This document shows, in pieces, positions 32,460 through 44,930 of a DNA stretch of 64,000 bases. Where the stretch lies: assembly GCA_022495005.1 (NCBI GenBank), contig JAGYXB010001951.1:10062001-10126000 (forward strand), written 5' to 3'. A program made the translations under genes and the position numbers. Every line of letters starts with the position of its first letter. Position 1 is the first letter of the stretch. Source of the stretch: Rhyacophila brunnea. Lineage: Eukaryota; Arthropoda; Insecta; Trichoptera; Rhyacophilidae. The notes below the pieces were generated by a model. That model made no database searches. It was not told the DNA's origin and saw only the letters and a list, made by a program, of their open reading frames with translations.

Positions 32460-35400
32460 TTTTGACAATCAGAATTATTCGTATGACGTTCGGGCATAGA
32501 ATATTTTATTTGCGAAGGTGAATATCCATACAAGAATAAATATCATTAATGTAATACAAAGTGCACCGATAGATGGCACTAAACTAGTTCCATGACTGTT
32601 TTGTCGTTAGGACACACTCAATTATGCTTATTTATTACAAATATGATTGTGATAATAAGTTTAAAAAAATAACTAATATAATTAAGTATTTGTTATTCCA
32701 AATTTTACTGTTTTCTTTTAACTTTTTACACTCGTTTCCCGTACGCTCCGTGGTGGCGCTGTATTACCGTGAATAATTTTATTCATCACCTGCGAATCTA
32801 TTTCGATGTATAATCTATGACTCAACGAAGTGTAAGCTGTGATGAACGAATGTAGACAGTAAAACGGATTCATCTCCTCTGCGCATGCACAAAACTTCTC
32901 GGTGTAAAACCAGAATTTAAAAGTTGAAGAGGAAGTCGGCGTTGAAGTGACTAAATGGGGACGTAGCTAATGATGACCGCTCGTACTCCCCGTTTTGATT
33001 TTACTGATGAACACATTGCATTCATTTATGACCACCGGTCGTACAGTTAACTACGACTTGTCGCGACGTGTTCCACCCAGAAATGATTATAGTATGCGCA
33101 TGGCGTAGGTAAATCTAACAAATAAACATACTCTTTGGGTTTACGTTTTAAGTTAAAAATAAATATAAAGATATTTTTTGGAGACAGATACGTTCTTATT
33201 CTGGTAAAATTAACCAACTTTCTTAATACTATAACACAATGTAACTGTTCCCAACATTTAAACATATCGTTTCTCAAAAAAACAAAATGTTTCCAGCGTT
33301 CGTGCTACGAGCTATGTAGCTACGAAGTGTTGGCGTAGAAGCGCGCTTTTTTGGTCGTGGAGGAGGCCGCTAACAATAGTGGCGAGTTTCCCGAGATAAC
33401 GACGATTCACGGAGACGTGCTGTTGCATGTTTACAGTCGACTCGAGTGGCTCGAGTGCCCGATTTTTTCTACCTTTAAGAAAGAGGCGCTACACAAGAAA
33501 TAGCGTGTTATCTAATTATTCATAGACTTTTGGCCCCTATCTCGTAGATAAGTAGTCGTATGATATCCTCGTATTTTCAAACAGTCTTTCTATACATATT
33601 ATGTACAGTTATGATAAATGTGCTTTATACAATGTAATCTTCAATGTCCCAAATTATCAAGATTTTTTAAATATATATTAAAACTATTTTGACAGAGTAG
33701 TTAACAAGTCGCTTTTCTGTATTGTTGCAAATAATTGATATATTAAAATTAGATGATAATATCTTAGGACTAAACTACACAATGTGATAAATGTCGCCAC
33801 GCTGGTAACATGTCCCTCGAAAACTGAACAAATACTGGACAACATAAACATAAACCCGCCAAACCAACCCGCGATTTTTTTTTCTATTGCTACCAATTCA
33901 ACCACATCAAAAACTTTGAAGAATCGCCATCAGTGTTTATAATATTAAAAAGTTCATGAGACTTAATCTAGTTATTGTATAACGTATTTGATATATACCC
34001 ACTAATAGTATTACAGACTCAATATGCTTTATAAAAAATAAACCTAACACCTGACCTAGTGACGTTTTCTTTCTCTGAAAAAGGAAAATAAGTTTTTCCT
34101 TCGTCGGTGAGGTTGCTCAAAGAATATTGTCAGCGGTTAGGTTAAAATTTTCCGGCCCCACTTGTGGGGGTTCATTATTTTGCTTCTTCAAGATTTTCTC
34201 GTATTGTGCGTTCTGATAAATTTTCCTCTCTGAATATTCTAATTTCGTGTTTCCACTTCAGGACTTTTATCGCGTTATATCTCATAATAATGACTTCACA
34301 ACATAACAATGGGTAAAAATAAATTTATAATAATTCTAAGACGATATTAAAAATAGTTTGTAATTTTAATTACCTACCTACCGATATTGTTCGTAAATTC
34401 TAATGGTATGAGTAGTAGTAGTATTATAGCATACTATTATAGTTGTTAGAAGTTTCAATATATACTACTGTTTTCCGAAAATATCACTACATCTAACTCG
34501 TGGAGAAATTCTGTGGACACCCAAAAGACTGTGGACGCACATCTAAACTAGCCTTGTCTGCGAAACAGCCTTATTGTAGGAATATCGTACTCATATTGCA
34601 TAGCCGGTCGCGCACATGTGAGCCTAGCGACAATAAAGATTGTCACAGTCTCGCTTTTCGTGCGTTTTTATATCAATGGCGCTATAGCAAACTTCACACT
34701 ACTTTTCTTGCCCACATCTGTCAAGAAACAATAAGCAAATCTACATAATTTCAAATTCACTCAAGTAATCGCTTTCGGAAATATGTATATATTGCAAAGA
34801 TAAATTCTGCAACTCGCATTATTATGAATGGATGTTATTGTTTTATTAATTAGATACTACACACATGATGAATGAAATTTCTGATTTGATCAGAATTGAT
34901 TCTTTTGAAAAGACGTAAATTATTGTGCACAAACAGATTTCCAAGTACACCGAACTACTTATTTATTTTGTATGAACGTAAAAAATACTTATGCCATTGG
35001 TACATAATAACAAATAATGTAACGTCATAAGAGATCGCCGGAGATGATTTGAGATGTTGTCAAATGACTTGAAAGCTCTATATTCATTTTTTATTTGTCG
35101 TTGGCCCATTAGTTGGTATTTTCAGCTAAAAATTTATATTTTAAATTCTTCATACCGTTGCTTATTTTTGTGTTGCTATGTTGTGCAGGTGTTAAAATTG
35201 TTATCTTTAATATTCTCTCTGCGTAATATATTAAATGAATTTGAAATAATTACTTATTCTGAGCACGTACTTATGTACTTACCTAAGAAAAATTTCAATG
35301 ATAGTTAAATTTAATTATTTTCTCCCCCTACGTAGCACGTCATTGGAAATAGATACTTATTTCAGAATGACTTTCAGTACCGCTCATGTACAGCCCAAAA

Positions 35401-36412
35401 TAATATGTAAAATGACTATGTACTTGATTTGATATCTTTCTCTTGGTGGATGTACCTACTGCCGTCTTTCTTCAAAGATAATAGTAAGTACCTGATTTTG
35501 CCTCATACATCCAATCACCCTCCTCATTATGCTACTTAACCTTTTGTTATAAATATAATCATTTTAGCCAACGTCCTATTGTATAACTGGTCAGACATTA
35601 AATCATATAAAGTTTATTCAATTAAGCCCAGCATACCTATAAATATTTAGGAGTATAAATAAATAAATTTGAATACAGAGGATTGGAGAATGTAATTTAA
35701 GTTTTTTTTATTACAAATATTGATATTTTTAAAATACTTAGAAACATATTAATAAGAAAAATTTAGTTTTAATAAATTATAATCATACAAATGTACACTA
35801 GGTATTGAATAAAGAAAATAATTAGGTACTAATTAATAAACTACCGATCTCAAAAAATCTATTTTACCATGACACTTGGTCTCTGTTGTCAGTAATATTA
35901 CATTATAATGTTATATTACGTACAATACTACAAAGAGGATCAATTGTAATTTAGCTAATCGACTATCATCTCTACTTTCATTGGCTCGTCCTTCCTTTGA
36001 ACTTTTATCGATTGTTAATGGCAGGAAACTGGCGTTTTTCTTTGTACGCGTTTGATGTTACTTCAATTACTACGATTATCTACCTACTTACATTTTTTAT
36101 CCATTTCATTCAGTACAATCGATTCCATACGAAGTGCTAATTGGATTAAAGCTGTTAATTATTGTTTTGGCTCGATAATCATCTTAATACAAATTACTAA
36201 ATAAAATCAACCCAAAAGCTATTATTATTCGGAAGGATTCTAAATATATTCATCATCGTCACTTCAACCAAATTTTGGCTCCCTCAAGGAAATATCTCCG
36301 AGCATCAAGGATGTTGCTTATTATTATACACTGTGCAATCATCGCTCCTTTTATATCATACTATATTGAATTGTAGGCCCTTAGGGTCAGTCCAATAAGG
36401 TCGTCACAGTTG
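32460..36412. other. No gene established in 4 kb
   Basis: Mostly A+T-rich. 33290-33480 is richer in G+C (TACGAGCTATGTAGCTACGA; GAGGAGGCCGCTAACAATAG). ORFs at 33047-33338, 33684-33905, 34500-34748 and 35054-35308 have no recognisable domains. No repeat family of this window was matched here except possible short fragments. Confidence 0.4.
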
Positions 36413-36414
36413 TA

Positions 36415-36925
36415 CCGGCTGTCCCAGAAGTACCCGACCTGATGTATAGATAGCAGTTGTTGTTTGAAAATAATGACCATGATAGAAAGTACCAACCTTA
36501 TAATGCCTAAGTTTGAAGTTTGACGACGCTACGTTGTTCAGTAATTATTTGTCAGCTATCAACAGTGAACGCTCTCAGCGAATTTGTAAACATGGAAAAA
36601 ATTGGTCATAGTTATGTGATACAATACTTTCATTTGAAAGGCTTCAGTCCAACCAATATCAAAGCGGCCCTAGATTCTACTCTGGGGGTGTCTGCTACTT
36701 TGTTTACAATAGTAACATATTGGGTGGCTGAGTTTAAACGAGCTCGGACGACCTGCCAAGACGAACATCGCAGTTGTCGACCAAATGAGGTGACCAGGCC
36801 AGAAATGTTGACGAAAATCCACAAAATGGTATTGTATGAACGTCGACTGAAATTGCGCGAGCTAGTAGACATGGTCGGTATTTCAAAAAGTGTTGACCGT
36901 TCATACATGACATGATTATGCTAAA
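36415..36925 (+). mobile_element. mariner transposon, 3'-truncated
   Basis: A left terminal inverted repeat CCGGCTGTCCCAGAAGTACC (36415-36434) directly follows a TA dinucleotide (36413-36414), the mariner target. It leads after about 175 bp into the start of a mariner transposase. No right terminus (GGTACTTCTGGGACAGCCGG-like) was found downstream, so the element ends within the transposase gene. Confidence 0.8.
36592..36915 (+). pseudogene. mariner transposase, N-terminal domain only
   Basis: From ATG at 36592: MEKIGHSYVIQYFHLKGFSP, then VTYWVAEFKRARTTCQDEHR, SCRPNEVTRPEMLTKIHKMV and RRLKLRELVDMVGISKS. This is the paired helix-turn-helix DNA-binding region of mariner transposases: KGFSP..IK..LD, W..EFKR.RT...DE.RS.RP, E.I.KIH.MV...RRLK.REL....GIS. 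About 108 of the roughly 345 residues of the family remain. The DD34D catalytic domain is absent, and the reading ends in unrelated codons soon after GISKS. A truncated product could bind TIRs, but nothing here shows expression. Confidence 0.88.
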
Positions 36926-38018
36926 GTTATTCACATAGAGAAGTATAAATATCTCCTAAATTTTTCATTGCTTTACATTTTGGTGTAGTTCTTGGCCGCT
37001 ACTTGAAGAGTTGTCATTAGTTTTAAAAAATATATCAACTTTCTTGACACTGGATTCGAACCCACGGATGAAGAATCGGTTTTTCTGCCAACATATTATG
37101 TGTTATGTTTTATTCTTAAAATTTAATATTAATTAAAAATTAAAAATCCGTTCTCAAGTAGATATATGTCGACTGCAGAGTAGTATAATATGTGTCGTCA
37201 TCATTTAAATGAAAATCTATGAATAAACAAATAAATAATTCAATACAATACAATATGAATGCTAAATATTTCCCAAGGCTCATTTTGCTTTGATGAAAAT
37301 TGCTCATTTCTGAGAAGTTAAATTGCCTCTACAAAGTGGATATACTAAATCAATACCTAATACCTACTTATTTAATATCGATGCGATCTGAAATACTATT
37401 ATTCATTGTTATTTGTCTCCATTATTGAAGACTTTGTGCCTCAAGCAATATATTTAACTTCAGATCAAATCGTCTTTGTTTGATTTTGTCAGTTTTTCAT
37501 TCAATATTTCAGCGTATACCATTAGTCTTAGTCTTAACTTAACCCTTTGCACTCTTTTTATATTTAATTTCATTTTGACATCGGCTGATGTTAAGAGTCT
37601 ACCTTACGTCCCACCATTCATCTATTATTATAAAGATCAGTCCTCAATCTTTGTGTTTTGTCTTTTGGATTTTTGTGTTTCTCAAAAACCCTATGTTGTC
37701 ATTTATTAAAGCAGTATTTACCAAAGTGAGGGCTACCACTAGAGGGGTTTATCAGCGATTCTGAGTGATATTACGTTCTGCTTGTACAACATTTTAAACC
37801 CTTTCAGATCTGTCTTTCATTTGTTCCAAGAAAACATGTTTACTATAATTATAGCACACTTTTTGAAAGTCAATATGTATATAGGTACATAAAGTATTAA
37901 TATCTCTCTGCATCTGTTTAAATTATTCAATGAGCCCTAATCATCCTGTCCGCTGACGTTAAGAGTGTCACGAGTTAAAATGCATGAGTCTACAAAGGAG
38001 TCGGGACTATCCCGCTCC
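36926..38018. other. No gene; tRNA-like fragment
   Basis: At 37045-37090 the minus strand has CCGTGGGTTCGAATCCAGTG, a strong box B-like T arm, suggesting a SINE or tRNA relic. 37476-37709 is an A/T-type ORF without motif. Confidence 0.4.
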
Positions 38019-38381
38019 CTATACGACGCTGAAAATTTCTCGAATGCCGCAAAGTTGGCCTCGGTTGCTATCAGATATGCGTGGCCAATTGGACTCTAGC
38101 AAACAGCTCCGCTCGTTCAAGTTCCATAAATGGGGAATCCCAAAGGACGTGTTCAACGTTTTTATGGTCATTCCTGCAGGTACAACAGCTAGATTGATCC
38201 GACTTGAGCAGTTCTTCCCCTTTCTTACACGTTTTACTACAATCCCAAGAATTTGGTTTGCATCCTGTATTTCTCTGCCACGTGGACATGTTGAATGGGT
38301 AACAATACTAAGCTTCGAGAGCCTGTCAGCAAAACTACTGTGTCCAGTCAAAAAATTACTGGTGTAATGGTACGGAGTCAA
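38019..38381 (-). pseudogene. LINE ORF2 C-terminal zinc-knuckle fragment
   Basis: One minus frame (38289-38071) reads SSCCTCRNDHKNVEHVLWDS then PFMELERAELFARV; a longer ORF in another frame covers 38381-38019. The pattern C..C...(K)(N/T)VEHVL(W/F)(D/E)CP.....R is the C-terminal CCHC-type knuckle of R1/Jockey-like LINEs, with the last Cys changed to Ser (DSP). Frames must be switched to read the whole stretch, so it is a decayed fragment. No RT domain lies nearby. Confidence 0.65.
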
Positions 38382-40179
38382 AGCGGCAGAGAACGCAGCA
38401 ATTGTTGAAAAATATATTACGTATATACTTCTGAGCGCTACGTTCTATACTAGGCGCAGTTTAATCAATTTATGTTGTAAGACTGCGCTACCTATGTCAT
38501 GTGCACCATCTGATATACAATGAACTGGCAAAGAGAGTTCTATCGACTAATCGTATATTCATGATACCTAATACAATTTCAGTAATGTTTCAAATATACA
38601 AACGTACGTTTCTTATTTATTTTTAATATACTCGTATATACTGATTTAACAAAGAAAAAAGTCGTAAAGTTTTATTCGTAGACGTCATAGAATAACACCA
38701 CGTCATAAATATGTATTTTAGATTTAAGTAGCTACTTTGCATTCGTCTCCAAAAACTCTAATAAAAGTGTGGCTTCTCTTACATCTGTCGTGTGATTCAC
38801 CAGACCGTTTTCTTAATTCAATTAAACTTTGCACCGGGTCTTATATTGAAAACTTATTTTCGATTTTGTTTTTAGTGCTAGTCGCTTTTATACGATATGA
38901 GGTTTTTTGCAGACGTCTAGATATTTCCATATTTTTAATATACCTACCTACTCTCTGAATTTAGATTAAATATATTTTTATAACGCAATATTTAATAATA
39001 TCCTTCTACTCGACTTTTTTGTTAAGAACGGAATATTTTTAAAATCATTGTTGGGTAGGTACAATCTAATACTAGGTATACCTGTAAATACCTATACTGT
39101 ATGTGTACTTGGATTATAAATATTACATGTAGTGTACAGTCGGACGTAGAGTGATCTCCCAAGGTATACAACAACAAAAAGCTCTGAGAAAAGCTTTCAT
39201 CCAGCGGCTAACTGACTAGTGACTGCGATACATTACGTGGGATGCGCATGTCTTAAAGAGATTAAAAGCTTACGAACAAAACGTACGTAGCTTCTTTACA
39301 ATTCGTCCTCATTCAGCATTGTCTGTTTGGCTAAAAAAAAAACTGCTACGGGCGCGTGTGTTACTCAGAAAGTGTTTACGTGCTTTTTTGCAAGGCTTTG
39401 TATTAAAACGTTTAATGTTACCACAATGGATAAAAGTGGAAGTGATCTCCCAAAAAGCTTTCCTAGCGGGCCGAGAGCGTTCATTGTGAGTCTTACAAAG
39501 AGCGTTACGCTTTCGTATTTTTTTCTAATGCTACGGCTAGAGTGATCGACCTTTGTTTGCCTTTTTTTGCAAGAGGTTGTAGTTTTTTATGGCAATCCTC
39601 AAGAAGGACCTTTGCGACCAAAATTAGATTAATTGGATGTACTTTCTTTGATTTACTTCAGGTAGCTAAATTTTCAGAATCATAATGAATGATGCCATTA
39701 TAATTATATACAACATCATTAGATTGGTAATCCAATGCGATTTTTTTCCTTAAAATCGTAGTTCCAATGGCACCCCCCAACCAATGTCATAATAGGTCGT
39801 CCCTGCGATACTCCTTGATAGGTGCCTAGCTTTCATTTCGCCATGGTATACATCTGCATAAGTAGTATGACTGTTGGTTGAAGGAAATGGTAGTTTTTAC
39901 GAAACTTCAATTCTGTAAACCATTTGGTAGTTATATAGTATTATTAAGCATGAAAAATACAAAGAAATATATAATGAAAGTCAAAACTAAAAAGTTTGCA
40001 TTCCTTGACCACATAATGCGATATCCTGAGAAGTATGACCCCACTCTCGTATCTTATCTTCTCCATATTTTCGGTTAGCTAGACCCTGGCAAAAGTATAA
40101 TGTCCTGGCTCCAAAATATCAGACTGGTTTGTGCTCTGCACCACTGCACCTATACCACAATATACGTGTGCATAAAATA
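38382..40179. other. No gene recognised
   Basis: 39140-39560 is distinctive: GTGATCTCCCAAGG at 39152 and GTGATCTCCCAAAA at 39442, with AAAGCTTTC repeats, and a G+C-richer stretch around 39340-39480 carrying a 72-codon ORF with no known domain. It could be an unclassified repeat. Confidence 0.35.
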
Positions 40180-40372
40180 TCAGTTAAATTGAATACCCTG
40201 GAATAACGACAAAATTAACTAGTAGTTTTTATGCTTAAATTAACGCAATTTGATAGGCATTTCAATATGTAAAAATATAATTTAATTTAATCGTAATTAG
40301 ATAGGACATCAGTGACTGAATTGGTAAAGCACATTGGCAAGTTCAAGTCCCGTCAGACATCGTATTTTTTTC
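40180..40372 (+). repeat. Composite dispersed repeat, 3' part with tRNA-like end
   Basis: TTAACGCAATTTGATAGGCA then TTTCAATATG corresponds to 27975-28005 and 49412-49432. The tRNA-like end is AGTGACTGAATTGGTAAAGC (box A-like), then GCAAGTTCAAGTCCCGTCAG (box B), then a T run. Confidence 0.6.
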
Positions 40373-40400
40373 AAATATTTTTTCTAGTAGGCATATATCT

Positions 40401-40565
40401 GCCCGCGATGGCCGAGCTGTTACCGCGTTGGCTTATAAGGTCGAAAGTCCCGGGTTCAAATCCCGGGTCAGGCAAATGCACATGTTATTTTTCATTGCGT
40501 GTTTGGACCCAGAGTATACACTATACATCTAATTGGTTGATCAAGTGGCTAACATATTGTTTGTA
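40401..40565 (+). mobile_element. tRNA-derived SINE, head and body
   Basis: GCCCGCGATGGCCGAGCTGT head; T arm CCCGG-GTTCAAAT-CCCGGG with box B at 40453-40463; then GCAAATGCACATGTTATTTT, TTCATTGCGTGTTTGGACCC and TTGATCAAGTGGCTAACAT. It starts about 30 bp after the composite repeat, so two tRNA-like modules lie head to tail. Confidence 0.82.
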
Positions 40566-41332
40566 TAATTTTTGCAACATACATGAGAATACATACAAAT
40601 ACCAGTCATTCTAAGATCAATTTATTACAAGTATTAATTATTACGAAAGAATAAAACAACTTCAATGTTGTAATTACCTGCGTATGAAAAGACGATGATA
40701 AATTTGTTTGTGTGTGTTTTATGGACTGTTAAACATCGAAGAGTTTTATTATCGCCTTATAAGCCAAATATTTTACGTTGGATCGATAAAAATAATTATT
40801 GTTTTTAGTCCCAGACGCCTGCAATAAAAACGCCGGCTTAAGGAGGAATAAAAACTTTCGCCCAAGGAAACATTTGGATAATTACAATAAAAAAAACGTG
40901 ATAATGATCGATTTTCTACGTAACCTTTTTACCAAACAACTGAAATTTCCTTTTCCAAAACGTCTAAAGTATCGTCAAACTCCAATGAAAAATATTCTCA
41001 ATTTATCTTTGGCGTAGTATATGGAATCGTATCCATGAGGTTGGCATTTAGGCTGTATACTGTCTGCGCCATAGTTATTCTGTTGAGCAGTCTTAACGAC
41101 AAATTGATAGACTCGTGAAACAAGCAATGTCTCCTTTATGGCATTAATTCCGCATTTGTGTTTTGGCTTGGAGAGAAAGTCATTACGAGGCAGTTGCTTA
41201 TACACGGTGATTCAGATTTAAATACCTCGCCGTTTTGTCAGAATTTTTGTTAGAAACATCGCCCAAAGTATTTCCAGTCAAATTTTAAAACTAAAAATTC
41301 AACAAAGTAAAAAAAAGTAAACCACTATTAGG
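40566..41332. other. No gene recognised
   Basis: ORFs at 40799-41017 (+) and 40975-41205 (-) have no motif. Confidence 0.45.
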
Positions 41333-41560
41333 TACTGTCTTTGATCCAAAGCGGAGCATAATATGGGTCTCCACAGAGTGGGTGTTGCCGGTTGCGGTAA
41401 CAATATTTTATTTTTATGAGATATAGATTTTAGCCACTTGCCCAAACTATTATGTCTATACTCTGGATCCAAAGAACATGTGAATTTTTCAAACCCGGAT
41501 TTCGAACCCGAGACCCACGACTTTATAAATCGATACGTTACCACTCAGTCATCGTGAGTG
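41333..41560 (-). mobile_element. tRNA-derived SINE, full length
   Basis: Minus strand: head with a GGTAACGTATCG-type D region and box B GGTTCGAAATCC (near 41497-41508), body AAAAATTCACATGTTCTTTG, then TGGGCAAGTGGCTAAAATCT, and 3' end CTCTGTGGAGACCCATATTA. Together with 32098 and 40401 it defines the family length of roughly 230 bp. Confidence 0.8.
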
Positions 41561-41696
41561 CAACAAATCAAATATTGTATATTTTATATGCTTCCTTACT
41601 TTTTATTATGCGGGATCAGTGACAAACAATTTTACTATTGTTGTATCTGTTTTGTGATGGGAAGCATTTCCTCAACACTATTATAATATATTGTGT

Positions 41697-41745
41697 CATC
41701 ATCATCAGCCGGGGTCAATTCACTGGACGAAGGCCTCACCGCAAC
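41697..41745 (-). mobile_element. RTE LINE 3' end, very short
   Basis: TCATCATCATCAGCCGGGGT then CAATTCACTGGACGAAGGCC is the 3' terminus of the same RTE type as 30066. Only about 50 bp remain, an extreme 5' truncation. Confidence 0.75.
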
Positions 41746-42464
41746 AGATATTATGTATGCATACAGCATATTAAATGTTATTTTTGTTTTCCTTTATGGT
41801 GTTAACTTTCAATAATTATTGGTGGAAATGCATATTAAAATAAAACAAAATATAGATATATTACTACAATATGTATTATTTATATTATCATAATCAGAGC
41901 TTGTAATTTTTGATTAATGAAAAATTAAGAATACTTATTTGATTTCTAGTAAATTCTCGAGAACTTTTTATTTAAGGTATTACGCGAGGAAAATATTTGG
42001 TATGAAAAGAATCGGCTGTTTTTTCTGCATAAAATTTTGCGCCTAGAATAATAATCGAGACCTCTATCTTGCTTATATTTTTTTCATTAAGTTTTAGATT
42101 AAGATTAAGATTATTTTAGATTTTTCATTAAGAAGACTGTCGTCAACCGATACCAAAAAATATAGCTACTGTCACAGTTTTCTATACTTGTACTCTTATA
42201 CCTACTGTTCCAGTCGTATATTATCCCGAAAACCTTGGACATTCAGTCACTTATGAAGGTTGCGTATCGAAGATAATCTCTTTCTGAATACGCCTCTGCT
42301 ATCCTTATACATTTCCTTCATTATGAGCTATAGTGGATAATATGGCTGAAGTATATAGGCGCTTGATGCTTGACAGTGGCTATAAATTCTCTTACATGTT
42401 GGCTCATCTTAAAACAAACTCTTTTCTAATGGCATAGCTCCAGATAATCCTCCTGCGTAAAAAT
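41746..42464. other. No gene seen
   Basis: A+T-rich sequence; AGATTAAGATT repeats near 42103-42125. Confidence 0.5.
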
Positions 42465-42760
42465 ATATATTTGGTTGGGCCAAATATGCTAGCCCTCATT
42501 CCTTTCTTCCCACTTACTTCCAAATCTCTTATTTATTATTATCACAAGACCAGACGACGACCAATTACGGGTCATCAGGCGACCATGATTGAATAACATG
42601 CAGTTACCTCAAGACAACTGGTGCGTGTAGGCCTGTTACCGTTAAACCACAATTTATTGATTAATTCAATTGTCGAGTGACATCAAGAAAGCGGTCGCGT
42701 TGCGGGCCTGTGATAACTTAACCGTCGTTAACTACCGAGTGACTCAAAACCTGTAAAACC
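42465..42760 (+). repeat. Unclassified repeat family W, copy 2
   Basis: TATATTTGGTTGGGCCAAAT, CCCTCATTCCTTTCTTCCCA, CACAAGACCAGACGACGACC and ACGGGTCATCAGGCGACCAT in the same order as 15155 and (inverted) 57940. Confidence 0.65.
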
Positions 42761-44269
42761 TGTGACTCAAAAGGTGTAAAATAGTCCATTCTGGCAACAA
42801 TTGTAACGTATTGGGAATTAATCGAGTTAACTAATGAGAATGATATAAATTATCTGAGTCTTTAAAAGTTATTTTAAACAATTTATATTCAATGAGTTAT
42901 GATTGTGACTTCAATGATTCGACCATCGACTAATGTTCTATGCGACCTTTAAAATAATCAAAATATCAGGGTATGTTTGTTTGAATCACCGAGTATATTA
43001 CGGTAGTAGTTTCCTTCGTCACCCGTCCTTACTTGTGACAGGCCAGTAGTTAGTAGAGAACCCTATTACGTAATTTTAGTATGGACATTATCTTATTAAA
43101 TTCGAGCATTACTATTTACGACTGGGTAACAATATTATATTACCTCATGTAGTACGTATTGCAGTATTATAGGTATACTAAATTAATAGTAGGTATTGCA
43201 CATTGCTATCATAGCACCAATATTAAATTTACATTGTGAATAAATGTTATCATGAATAAAAAACGTGTATTGAAAAATGTACTTCTGAATTTTATCTAGC
43301 CGCTGAAATTTGAACCTCCAATCTTCGTATAACAAGTGTCACATGCTTTTCTACAATATGCAGGGTTTTAATAATATTACGTCAGGTCTCTCCACGAGCT
43401 TAATTAACCTCAATGATGATGCATCTCTTTATATGCAATTGAACAGATATAGTTGAAATGTACGGCCCCCTATTATTTCCCAGTATATTCAAGAGAATAC
43501 TCTTCCACGATTGAATGTTTTCTACCCTCGAGACAACGCCTTTCGCCCACTTTTACCTGTACTACGATAGAACAATGTGAACCTATCTAATCTACGGTCG
43601 TAGCGTTCTCAACTACTATCTTTCTTTAAATTTATATTGTGTCTGTCCATCAAGAATCGATTGATTTTTTTCAATATGTGCTTTGATCAATTATATTAAA
43701 AAAAAAAAAAAAACGATTTTGAAGGGTAGTTGAATCCACACCGAATTCTAGAATCAATGAAAAAAACAGCATATTTCTCGATATACTCTAATAATTATTA
43801 GTTTCTTGAATGCAAAATTAAACGATGTTTGAATGTACGACGTATGTCCGTGTTATGTATACCAATGTACATAATCATGCCTTATTGAGGAGAATTTGTT
43901 TTCAGTAGGGCGGATCACCCCAGCACCGTTTTAAATTGAAACTCCAAATTTCATTAGTGCACTCGCAGACACCGTGCGAATCCGGTAAACATCCGAAGCC
44001 TGGACCCGCTCGTGCGTGCCCGACACGTATCCCGCATGCGTCAAGATTTCATACATAGCTCCCTCGTACGTCGTCCGTTCATTAAATGTTTACATTTACT
44101 CTCGTTTGAATAATTCAAACGTTACCCTACCGTTTTTTTCCGACCGTTGAAAAGATTACATGATAATATTGCATCGTATGTAAAGTGAAAATGTAATTGC
44201 CTTTCCTCCCACCACCCGTCAAATACACCTGTTATACGATCATATACCAAGTCGTAACTAAGTTTTTTT
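42761..44269. other. No gene; tRNA-like fragment and a G+C-richer island
   Basis: 43300-43345 has a minus-strand box B-like GGAGGTTCAAATTTC. 43900-44090 is notably G+C-rich (CCTGGACCCGCTCGTGCGTG) with no ORF of note. The rest is A+T-rich. Confidence 0.4.
43698..43713. repeat. (A)16 homopolymer
   Basis: Sixteen consecutive A residues. Confidence 0.95.
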
Positions 44270-44384
44270 TACCATGTCCGATCCTACGACCGCCATCATA
44301 TCGGCCTCCACAATTAATCCATTTTTGTTTTTACGTGAGATGGATGTTAGCCACTTGCTCAACCTAGTAGGTCCACACTCTGAC
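44270..44384 (-). mobile_element. tRNA-derived SINE, 3' body only
   Basis: ACCATGTCCGATCCTACGAC to CACACTCTGACC on the plus strand equals the 3' body of the SINE family. It abuts LINE sequence at 44388 with no head between them. Confidence 0.75.
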
Positions 44385-44387
44385 CGA

Positions 44388-44875
44388 AGAAATGAAATAA
44401 TGTTACATATTAATATTATACAAAGAAAAAAATCTTAACATATACAAAAATCATAAAAAGTACATCAAACCTATGTAGATTCCATTTAATTTTGTTATTT
44501 AAACAACGTTCACTTTAACTCATTCTCACATAAATGAAATAAATCAACATCCGAAGCGGTTTGCACATAATTATTGCCCTCAAAGTACCCATTACCAATG
44601 GCAGGTTAATTCTCCATATTTGAATAAAAAACAATCGGTGCTTCCGATTTCTAAGATAGTTTAGGTCATCGGTCAATACTACAAAGAATGAATGAGTTTT
44701 CATTTTCTCCGCCTATACGTCGTAAAAATATGTATCCTCCTCTTCTGGTTTCTGGTCTGGTTCAGGTCTCTAACGGTTATTCTACATAATTTAAACATAC
44801 ATAATTGAAAGTCAATCAGATAAAGCTACGTTCAGTATCCATACAAGGTAAAGGTGTTTTTTTTCAACACTTTAT
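44388..44875 (-). mobile_element. LINE 3' part (family B)
   Basis: Minus strand: LRNRKHRLFFIQIWRINLPL then VMGTLRAIIMCKPLRM, and in the neighbouring frame NYVQTASDVDLFHL, homologous to the 22060 copy. A frameshift therefore lies between them. About 470 bp are closely similar to 47676-48118. The last roughly 45 bp of the 3' UTR present in that copy (GACGTTCACAATATGGACAA) are missing, replaced by the SINE body at 44384. The far end shares GTATCCATACAAGGTA and TTTTTTTTCAACACTT with the 48118 copy. Confidence 0.68.
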
Positions 44876-44930
44876 CCATGTACATTATAAGCCGATGCGT
44901 TACCGGCTCGGCCATGGCGTGTATGATTTT
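44876..44930 (-). mobile_element. SINE tRNA-like head fragment
   Basis: Minus strand GCCATGGCCGAGCCGGTAAC then GCATCGGCTTATAATG is the first half of the SINE head (as at 40401). It is joined directly to the LINE-derived segment. Confidence 0.65.

Noticed and set aside
40799..41205. Overlapping ORFs near a CCAGACGCCTGC string as a gene
   Set aside because: No motif on either strand; opposite ORFs overlap.
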